This document shows, piece after piece, positions 52,901-58,058 of a stretch of DNA of 58,058 nt. The translations under genes and the position numbers were made by a program. Below the pieces are notes generated by a model, which did not search any database, was not told the origin of the DNA, and saw only the letters and a list, made by a program, of their open reading frames with translations. Origin of the DNA: Micromonospora sp. RP3T (lineage in GTDB: Bacteria; Actinomycetota; Actinomycetes; Mycobacteriales; Micromonosporaceae). Where the stretch lies: assembly GCF_003027925.1 (NCBI RefSeq), contig NZ_PYPS01000044.1:1-58058 (forward strand). Reading direction: 5' to 3'. Position 1 is the stretch's first letter. Each line of letters starts with the position of its first letter.

Positions 52901-55900
52901 ACGACGCCGGGCCCGCCGGGGAGCTGCCCTGGGCGCTGTCCGGGCGGAGCGCCGCCGCGCTCGCCGCCCGCGCCCGCGACCTGCGGGCGCACCTCGACGC
53001 CGTGCCGGACGCCGCGCTGCCCGACCTGGCCTGGTCGCTGGCCACCACCCGCAGCGCCCACGAGCACCGCGCGGTGGTGCTCGCCGCCGGCCGCGACGAC
53101 CTGAGCGCCGCGCTGGGCGCGCTCGCCGACGGCCGTGGAGCGCCGGACACCGTCACCCGCGCCCCCGGTACGCCGGGCGACGTGGTCTTCGTCTTCCCCG
53201 GCCAGGGTTCGCAGTGGACCGGCATGGCCGCCGAGCTGCTCGACACCGCCGGCGTGTTCGCCGAGACGTTCGCCGCCTGCGCGGCGGCGCTGCGCCCGCA
53301 CGTCGACTGGTCGTTGACCGACGTGGTGCGCGGCGTACCCGGCGCGCCGTCGCTGGAGCGGGTGGACGTGGTGCAGCCGGCGCTGTTCGCGGTCGGCGTG
53401 TCCCTGGCCGCGCTGTGGCGCTCCTACGGCGTCCACCCGTCGGCCGTGGTCGGCCACTCCCAGGGCGAGATCGCCGCCGCGTACGTCGCCGGTGGGCTCA
53501 GCCTGGACGACGCCGCCGCCGTGGTGGCGTTGCGCAGCCGGATCATCGCCGGCATCGCCGGCGACGGCGGCATGGTCTCGGTCGCCACCACCGCCGACGA
53601 GGTCACCGCGACGATCAGCCGCTGGGACGGCCGGGTGTCGCTCGCCGCGATCAACGGCCCGACCGCGGTGGTGGTCTCCGGCGACTCCGCCGCGCTCGAC
53701 GAGCTGGTCGCCCACTACCAGGGGCGGGACGTGCGGGTACGCCGGGTGCCGGTGGACTACGCGTCGCACTCCGCGCACGTCGAACCGCTGCGGGATCGGC
53801 TGCGGGAGCTGCTCGCCGGCCTGCGCCCGCGTACCGGCGGGATCCGGTTCCGGTCCACGGTGACCGGTGAGTGGACCGACACCGCCGGCCTGGACGCCGA
53901 CTACTGGTACCGCAACCTGCGGCAGACGGTCGGCTTCGACGCCGCCGTCCGCGACCTCGCCGCCACCGGCCACCAGACGTTCGTCGAGGTCAGCGCGCAT
54001 CCGGTGCTGACCATGGCGATGCAGGAGAGCGTCGAGTCGGCCGCCGTCGACCCGGCCGCGGTCACCGTGACCGGCACGCTGCGCCGCGACGAGGGCGGCT
54101 TGGCCCGCTTCCACCGCGCGGTCGCCGAGGTGTACGCCGGTGGCGCCGCCGTCGACTGGCGGCCCGCGTTCGCCGGCCGCCCCACCCGCCGGCTCGATCT
54201 GCCCACGTACCCGTTCCAGCGGCAGCTCTACTGGCCGCGCCCGGCCGCCGCCGCGACCGCCGCGACCACGGCCGGCACGGTCGAGGTGGACGAGGTGGAC
54301 GCCCGTTTCTGGGCGGCCGTCGAGGCCGAGGACCCGGCCGCGGTCGGCGCCGAGCTGGCCGACGTCGCCGAGGTGTCCGAGGACGCCCTCACCGCGCTGC
54401 TGCCCGCGCTCGCCGCCTGGCGTCGCCGCCACCGCGACCAGGCCACCATCGACTCGTGGCGCTACCGCGACGGTTGGCTCCCGGTCGCCCCCGACGGCTC
54501 CGCCGCGCCGACCCTCACCGGCGCCTGGTGGCTGGTCACCGCCGCCGGGGCCGACGCGGACGCCCCCGCCGACGCCGCGGTCGGCTTCGTGGCGGACGCG
54601 TTGCGTCGGCACGGCGCCACCGTCGTCGAGATCGCGCTGACCGGCGCGCCCGACCGGGACGCGCTCACCGACCGGCTGCGCGACACGCACCGGGACACGC
54701 CGCCCGCCGGCGTGGTCTCGCTCCTGCCGCTCGACGAGGCGCCGCTGCCCGGCCACCCGCACGTGCCGGCCGGGTTCGCCGGCACCGTCACGCTCACCCA
54801 GGCGCTCGGTGACGCCGGCGTCCGCGCGCCGCTGTGGACGCTCACCCGGGGCGCGGTCGCCACCGGCCCCGGCGACCCGCTGACCCACCCGACGCAGCAG
54901 CTCGCCTGGGGCTTCGGCCGGATCGCCGCGCTGGAACACCCGGACCGCTGGGGCGGCCTGATCGACCTGCCCGACACCCCGGACGACCGCACCGCCGTCC
55001 GGCTCGCCCGCGTCCTCGCCGGCGCCGACGGGGAGGACCAGGTCGCGCTGCGCCCCACCGGCGCGTACGGGCGGCGGCTGCGGCGCGCCCCACTCGGCGA
55101 CACCCCCGCCCCGCGCGACTGGCGACCCACCGGCACCGCGCTGGTCACCGGCGGCACCGGCGCGCTCGGCGGGCACGTGGCCCGCTGGCTCGCCACCAAC
55201 GGCGTCGACCACCTGGTGCTGCTGAGCCGGCGCGGCCGGTCCGGTGACGGCGTCGCCGAGCTGGAGGCCGAGCTGACCGCGTCGGGCGCCCGGGTCACGG
55301 TGGCGGCCTGCGACGCCGCCGACCGGGACGCGCTCGCCGCCGTGCTGGCCGACGTGCCCGCCGAGCATCCCCTCCGCACCGTCGTGCACACCGCCGCCGT
55401 GCTCGACGACGCGGTGATCGGCGCGCTCACCCTCGACCAGCTCGACCACGCCCTCGCCGCCAAGGTCACCGCCGCGGTCAACCTGCACGAGCTGACCCGC
55501 GCCCTCGACCTCGACGCGTTCGTGCTGTTCTCCGCGATGGCCGGCACGGTCGGCAGCTCCGGCGTCGGCAACTACGCCCCCGGCAACGCCTACCTCAACG
55601 CGCTCGCCGAACACCGCCGCGACCTCGGCCTGCCGGCCACCTCCATCGCCTGGGGCGCCTGGGGCGGCGGCGGCATGGCCGACGGCGAGTTCGGCCGGAT
55701 GCTGCACCGGCACGGCGCGCCCGAGATGCCGCCCCGGCTCGCGATCGCCGCGCTGCACCAGGCGCTCGCCCACGACGAGACGTTCCTGACCATCTCCAAC
55801 ATCGCCTGGGACCGGTTCCGGGTCGCGCTCACCGCCACCCGCCCGGCCCCGCTGATCGCCGAGATCCCCGAGGTGCGGCGGCTCGCCGCCGAACGGGAAC

Positions 55901-58058
55901 CGGAGGAGACCACCGAGGTCGAGCCGGTCGGCGCGTTCGCCCGGATGGCGTCCGCGCAGCGCCGGCAGGCGCTGCTCGACCTGGTCCGCGACCAGGCGGC
56001 CACGGTCCTGAAGTACGACGGCGGCCAGGCCGTCGACCCGCACCACGCGTTCCGGGACCTCGGCTTCGACTCGGTCACCGCGGTCGAGCTGCGCAACCGG
56101 CTCGGCACCGCCACCGGGCTGCGCCTGCCGGTCACGCTGGTCTTCGACTACCCGACCGCCACCGCGCTGGCCCGCCACCTCGACGAGGAACTGGGCGGCG
56201 GCGCCGAGACCGAGGCGGTCGCCGGCCCCGCGCCGCTGGCCGACGACGAGCCGATCGCGGTGGTCGCCATGTCCTGCCGGTTCCCGGGCGGCGTCACCGA
56301 CCCGGAGCGGTTCTGGCAGTTGCTGCACGCCGGCCGGGACGCGGTCTCGGACCTGCCCGGCGATCGCGGCTGGGACGTCGACCGGCTCTACGACCCCGAC
56401 CCCTACTCCGCCGGCACCTCCTACGTCCGCACCGGCGCGTTCCTCTACGACGTGGCTGACTTCGACGCCGGGTTCTTCGGCATCTCACCCCGTGAGGCCG
56501 TGGCCATGGACCCGCAGCAGCGCCTGCTGCTGGAGACGTCGTGGGAGGCCATCGAGCGGGCAGGGGTTGACCCGGGTGGCTTGCGGGGTTCACGAACAGG
56601 GGTGTTCGTCGGCACGAACGGACAGGACTATGGGGCCCTGTTGATGGTGTCCGCGGACGAGGTCGAAGGGTTCGCGAGCACCGGGAACGCGGCGAGCGTT
56701 GTCTCGGGGCGGGTGGCGTACGTGTTGGGGTTGGAAGGACCTGCGGTCTCGGTGGACACGGCGTGTTCGTCGTCGCTGGTCGCGCTGCACCTGGCGGCGG
56801 CCGCGCTGCAACGCGGCGAGTGCGACCTGGCGCTCGCCGGTGGCGTGACCGTCATGTCGACCCCGGGGCTGTTCGTCGAGTTCTCCCGCCAGCGTGGCCT
56901 CGCCGCCGACGGGCGGTGCAAGGCGTTCGCCGCCGCCGCCGACGGAACCGGATGGGGGGAGGGCGTGGGGATGCTCCTGGTCGAACGGCTCTCCGACGCC
57001 CGCCGCAACGGGCATCCGGTGCTCGCCGTGCTGCGCGGCAGCGCGGTCAACCAGGACGGCGCGTCCAACGGGCTGACCGCCCCGAACGGCCCGTCGCAGC
57101 AGCGGGTGATCCGGGCGGCGCTGGCCGCCGCGCGGCTGTCCCCGGCCGACGTGGACGTGGTGGAGGCGCACGGCACCGGCACCACGCTCGGTGACCCGAT
57201 CGAGGCGCAGGCGCTCATCGCCACGTACGGGCAGGGCCGCGCCGACGTCGAACCGCTGCTGCTCGGCTCGGTGAAGTCGAACATCGGCCACACCCAGGCC
57301 GCCGCCGGCGTCGCCGGCGTGATCAAGATGATCCTGGCCATGCGGGCCGGGGTGGTCCCGATGACGTTGCACGTGGACGCGCCCTCGCCGCACATCGACT
57401 GGTCGGCCGGCGCGGTGGAGTTGGTCACCGAGAACCGGCAGTGGCCGGGCAGCGGGTCCGGCCGTCGGGCGGCGGTGTCCTCGTTCGGCATCTCCGGCAC
57501 CAACGCGCACGTCATCCTCGAACTGCCCGACGAGGCGTCCACCGAGGCGGACGCCGTCCGGCCCGGCCTGCTCGACGCGGCCGTCACCGCCTGGCCGGTG
57601 TCGGCGCGGACCCGCGACGGGCTCGCCCGGCAGGCCCAGCGGCTGTCCCGGCACCTGCGCGCCGACCCGGCCGACCCGGCCGTGGTGGCCTGGTCGCTGG
57701 CCACCACCCGGTCGGCGTTCGACCAGCGGGCCGCCGTGGTCGGCTCGTCGGTCGAGGAACTGCTGTCCGGTCTGGACGCGCTCGCGTCCGGCGCGCCCGC
57801 CGGCAACCTGGTGGCCGGCGCGGTCGCCGGTCACGGGGCCGGTCCGGTGTTCGTGTTCCCGGGTCAGGGCGCGCAGTCGGCGCGGATGGCTTCCGGCCTG
57901 GTGGGTCGGTGCGGGCCGTTCGATGCGGCGTTGGCCGAGTGCCGGGTGGCGCTTTCTCCGTACCTCGATGTCGATCTGGTGGCGGTGTTGACCGGTGACG
58001 ACGAGTCGTGGTTGGCGCGGGTCGAGGTGGTGCAGCCGGTGCTGTGGGCGGTGGGTGT
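46981..58058 (+). CDS. Type I modular PKS subunit, 5' part (docking | KS-AT-KR-ACP | KS-AT-KR-ACP | KS-AT..), cut by window end
   Basis: GTG start, open to the window end (3692 codons visible, no stop). Residues 1-33 are a docking helix (YVEYLKRTTSELRRTRRRLR), 47 nt after the previous stop. Module 1: KS Cys 207, malonyl AT Ser 655 (GHSIGE, HAFH), B-type KR Tyr 1329, ACP Ser 1481. Module 2: KS Cys 1711 in DTACSAS, methylmalonyl AT Ser 2160 (GHSQGE, YASH), LDD-type KR Tyr 2865 with Ala at the catalytic Ser (2852), ACP Ser 3031. Module 3: KS Cys 3262, then the first ~75 residues of an AT. That AT fragment resembles the methylmalonyl ATs at 16970 and 42050 but stops before the specificity motifs. 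No thioesterase is seen, so chain release happens further downstream. Confidence 0.95.
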   Translation, partial: MNSEDEKYVEYLKRTTSELRRTRRRLRALEARDTEPIAVVAMTCRYPGGVGSPEQLWELVRDGRDGIGPFPADRGWDLDRLFHSDPDHPGTSYVREGGFVYDAGDFDADLFGISPREAVAMDPQQRLLLEASWEAFERAGLPLPAVRGSRTGVFVGAAAHGYDAILAQAGQDAEGHSLTGNSTSIVSGRIAYTLGLEGPAVTIDTACSSSSVAIHLAVQGLRNGDCELALAGGVTVMPTPAVFVGFSRQRGLAADGRCKPFAAAADGTGWSEGVGMLLLARLSDAQKHGYPVLAVIRGSAVNQDGASNGLSAPHGPSQVRVIRQALANARLTPEQVDVVEAHGTGTTLGDPIEAQALLATYGQERETPLLLGSVKSNLGHTQAAAGVAGVIKMVLAVRHGVVPPTLHVDAPSPHIDWTAGAVTLATEAMPWPATDRPRRAAVSSFGVSGTNAHTIIEQAPEPEPVEDEPAPTPTARPVAPVLLSARSADALAAQAGRWAAWLAAAPDTRPLDVAYASVVSRSVLDHRAVVAAAGPDDLLAALRALAAGEPAGTVHTGTGTPRGQLAVLFSGQGAQRAGMGRELYAQFPVFAAALDEVCAFLDRALPRPLKEVLFDDGDLLDQTQFTQAGLFAVEVALFRLVESFGLTPDLVGGHSIGEVTAAHVAGVLTLEHAAALVAARGRLMQALPAGGAMLAVAAPEADVRATLTDPDEPVDVAAVNGPAAVVLSGTVDAVDRLAQLWRDRGVRTRRLTVSHAFHSPLMEPVLARFRAVLERLTFAAPTLPVVSNVTGELADPDEIRTADYWVRHVREAVRHADGVHALRAAGADTFLELGPRAVLTPLTADILPGEPVRAVAAQRGDRPEVEALLAALAELHVHGHPVTWTDWFAGTGANRVDLPTYAFQRERYWAGDGTIRPEPRPDAADGDFWAAVERGDLPAVASELAVQDDPDAVAALGPAVPVLSSWRRARQRDAVLDGWSYRIEWEPVRPAPTPTLTGRWLVVAVDDPATWAAPLAVAGADVDVLTVPADTDRGDLAGLLRGHDEAGWRGVLCVLPGPDAPRPDAPAVPAGTALLLTLVQALADTGRAGRLWCVTRGAVSVGGGEPLTDPYAAAAWGLGRTVALEQPDRWGGLVDLPADATPERIDADALRAVLADGGHDEVAVRPHGTFGRRLVPAAVPAGPGWRPTGTVLVTGGTGALGRQVTRWLLAAGATEVVLASRRGPDAPGAADLAAELPGARVVRCDVTDPAAVTALVTDLPALTAVVHTAGVVDDGILDGLDLTRLAAVLDGKVRAARVLHDATADRRLDAFVLFSSLAGVIGSAGQGNYAAANAFLDAFAAWRRDLGLPATAIAWGAWSADGMAAASAELTARLTRGGVNPLPAESAAAALGRIVGAAAPAVTVADVDWGRLAAVRGRPAPLLAGLPGVPTGPAVVAPAMVVGRSLPQLTELVRTQAALVLGHPAGRPLPDRTFRDLGFDSLTAVELRNRLAAETGMTLPATLVFDHPTVAELAAYLHGQADDHTGGAVVAADVDRHREPVAIVAMSCRFPGGVASPEQLWDLVAGGADALSPMPEERGWNVAELYHPDPEHLGTSYVREGGFVDSAGEFDPAFFGISPREALAMDPQQRLLLEASWEAFERARLDPAALRGSRTGVYVGTNGQDYGSLLLASGDGDENYLATGVSASVISGRLAYTFGLHGPAVTVDTACSASLVALHLAAQALQAGECDLALAGGATVMATPGIFVGFSRQRGLAADGRCKPFAGAADGTGWGEGVGLLVLQRLSDARRDGNPVLAVVRGSAVNSDGASNGLTAPNGPAQQRVIRQALANAGLAPDQVDAVEAHGTGTTLGDPIEAQALIATYGQARDADRPLWLGSVKSNLGHTQAAAGVAGVIKMVLALRHGVLPPTLHVDEPTPHVDWSAGTVALLTEARPWPADDRPRRAGVSSFGISGTNVHTILEQAPPEETAPDDDAGPAGELPWALSGRSAAALAARARDLRAHLDAVPDAALPDLAWSLATTRSAHEHRAVVLAAGRDDLSAALGALADGRGAPDTVTRAPGTPGDVVFVFPGQGSQWTGMAAELLDTAGVFAETFAACAAALRPHVDWSLTDVVRGVPGAPSLERVDVVQPALFAVGVSLAALWRSYGVHPSAVVGHSQGEIAAAYVAGGLSLDDAAAVVALRSRIIAGIAGDGGMVSVATTADEVTATISRWDGRVSLAAINGPTAVVVSGDSAALDELVAHYQGRDVRVRRVPVDYASHSAHVEPLRDRLRELLAGLRPRTGGIRFRSTVTGEWTDTAGLDADYWYRNLRQTVGFDAAVRDLAATGHQTFVEVSAHPVLTMAMQESVESAAVDPAAVTVTGTLRRDEGGLARFHRAVAEVYAGGAAVDWRPAFAGRPTRRLDLPTYPFQRQLYWPRPAAAATAATTAGTVEVDEVDARFWAAVEAEDPAAVGAELADVAEVSEDALTALLPALAAWRRRHRDQATIDSWRYRDGWLPVAPDGSAAPTLTGAWWLVTAAGADADAPADAAVGFVADALRRHGATVVEIALTGAPDRDALTDRLRDTHRDTPPAGVVSLLPLDEAPLPGHPHVPAGFAGTVTLTQALGDAGVRAPLWTLTRGAVATGPGDPLTHPTQQLAWGFGRIAALEHPDRWGGLIDLPDTPDDRTAVRLARVLAGADGEDQVALRPTGAYGRRLRRAPLGDTPAPRDWRPTGTALVTGGTGALGGHVARWLATNGVDHLVLLSRRGRSGDGVAELEAELTASGARVTVAACDAADRDALAAVLADVPAEHPLRTVVHTAAVLDDAVIGALTLDQLDHALAAKVTAAVNLHELTRALDLDAFVLFSAMAGTVGSSGVGNYAPGNAYLNALAEHRRDLGLPATSIAWGAWGGGGMADGEFGRMLHRHGAPEMPPRLAIAALHQALAHDETFLTISNIAWDRFRVALTATRPAPLIAEIPEVRRLAAEREPEETTEVEPVGAFARMASAQRRQALLDLVRDQAATVLKYDGGQAVDPHHAFRDLGFDSVTAVELRNRLGTATGLRLPVTLVFDYPTATALARHLDEELGGGAETEAVAGPAPLADDEPIAVVAMSCRFPGGVTDPERFWQLLHAGRDAVSDLPGDRGWDVDRLYDPDPYSAGTSYVRTGAFLYDVADFDAGFFGISPREAVAMDPQQRLLLETSWEAIERAGVDPGGLRGSRTGVFVGTNGQDYGALLMVSADEVEGFASTGNAASVVSGRVAYVLGLEGPAVSVDTACSSSLVALHLAAAALQRGECDLALAGGVTVMSTPGLFVEFSRQRGLAADGRCKAFAAAADGTGWGEGVGMLLVERLSDARRNGHPVLAVLRGSAVNQDGASNGLTAPNGPSQQRVIRAALAAARLSPADVDVVEAHGTGTTLGDPIEAQALIATYGQGRADVEPLLLGSVKSNIGHTQAAAGVAGVIKMILAMRAGVVPMTLHVDAPSPHIDWSAGAVELVTENRQWPGSGSGRRAAVSSFGISGTNAHVILELPDEASTEADAVRPGLLDAAVTAWPVSARTRDGLARQAQRLSRHLRADPADPAVVAWSLATTRSAFDQRAAVVGSSVEELLSGLDALASGAPAGNLVAGAVAGHGAGPVFVFPGQGAQSARMASGLVGRCGPFDAALAECRVALSPYLDVDLVAVLTGDDESWLARVEVVQPVLWAVG
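47083..51540 (+). other. PKS module: KS-AT(malonyl)-KR(B-type)-ACP
   Basis: KS about 47083-48350, Cys 47599-47601 in DTACSSSSVA. AT about 48675-49560 has GHSIGE (Ser 48943-48945) and HAFH: malonyl. KR about 50546-51090 has TGGTGALG, VDD at the LDD position, FSSLAG and active Tyr 50965-50967 (NYAAAN), with no Pro five residues before Tyr: B1-like. ACP Ser 51421-51423. Expected unit: CH2-CH(OH) with opposite hydroxyl orientation to the A-type modules. Confidence 0.91.
51592..56190 (+). other. PKS module: KS-AT(methylmalonyl)-KR(B-type, Ser to Ala)-ACP
   Basis: KS 51592 to about 52870, Cys 52111-52113 in DTACSAS. AT about 53170-54100 has PGQGSQW, GHSQGE (Ser 53458-53460) and YASH: methylmalonyl. 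KR about 55130-55680 has TGGTGALG, LDD (VLDDAV) and active Tyr 55573-55575 (NYAPGN), but FSAMAG places Ala (55534-55536) where FSSxAG has the catalytic Ser. ACP reads LGFDSV, Ser 56071-56073. Expected unit: CH(CH3)-CH(OH) if the KR is active. Confidence 0.9.
56245..58058 (+). other. PKS module (partial): KS and start of AT
   Basis: KS 56245 to about 57520 has Cys 56764-56766, HGTGT and KSNIGH. The AT begins near 57835 (VFVFPGQGAQSARM) and is cut before its GHSxG serine. The N-terminal AT sequence, including LVGRC and VLTGDD, belongs to the same lineage as the methylmalonyl ATs at 16970-17870 and 42050-42950, so methylmalonyl is the best guess. Bases about 56560-56766 use codons unlike the rest. 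Confidence 0.85.

Overview
The window is one continuous stretch of a giant type I modular polyketide synthase (PKS) locus. It is very GC-rich, with mostly C- or G-ending codons, GC-rich ribosome-binding sites and classical actinobacterial docking domains. This points to an actinomycete (Micromonosporaceae or Streptomycetaceae); the sequence does not settle the genus. All five genes lie on the + strand and all are PKS subunits. No loading module, thioesterase, tailoring, resistance or regulator gene is visible, so the cluster extends past both ends.

Layout: (1) 1-10278, the 3' part of a PKS gene: [..KR-ACP], [KS-AT(mal)-KR-ACP], [KS-AT(mal)-inactive KR-ACP], C-docking. (2) 10279-10576, the only sizeable intergenic gap: a perfect 40-bp palindrome (terminator candidate), then CTAGGG repeats resembling a LuxR-type operator, then a weak promoter candidate. 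(3) 10577-20854: [KS-AT(mal)-KR-ACP], [KS-AT(mmal)-DH-KR*-ACP]. (4) 20893-35640: [KS-AT(mal)-DH-KR-ACP], [KS-AT(mmal)-KR-ACP], [KS-AT(mal)-KR-ACP]. (5) 35675-46933: [KS-AT(mmal)-KR-ACP], [KS-AT(mmal)-DH-ER-KR-ACP]. (6) 46981 to beyond 58058: [KS-AT(mal)-KR-ACP], [KS-AT(mmal)-KR-ACP], [KS-AT..]. mal = malonyl-CoA, mmal = methylmalonyl-CoA, called from the GHS(I/V)G+HAFH versus GHSQG+YASH motifs. Genes 2-5 are separated by only 34-47 nt and look like one operon; gene 1 probably ends the previous transcript.

The subunits carry N-terminal coiled-coil and C-terminal helical docking segments and should pass the growing chain from one to the next. If gene order equals working order, the window adds eleven complete extensions after the partial first module: OH / keto / OH / C-methyl alkene (if its KR works) / alkene / Me+OH / OH / Me+OH / Me+CH2 / OH / Me+OH. 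A twelfth module is cut off by the window end. This is a reduced macrolide or polyether-like backbone with a hydroxyl-ketone-hydroxyl segment. I do not recognise a specific known product.

The most informative observations are: substituted catalytic residues in four KR domains; an AT whose GQGxQ motif has both glutamines replaced by histidine; near-identical DNA shared by distant modules (340 of 341 bases in one case), implying recent duplication or gene conversion; and the terminator/operator arrangement that splits the locus into two transcription units.
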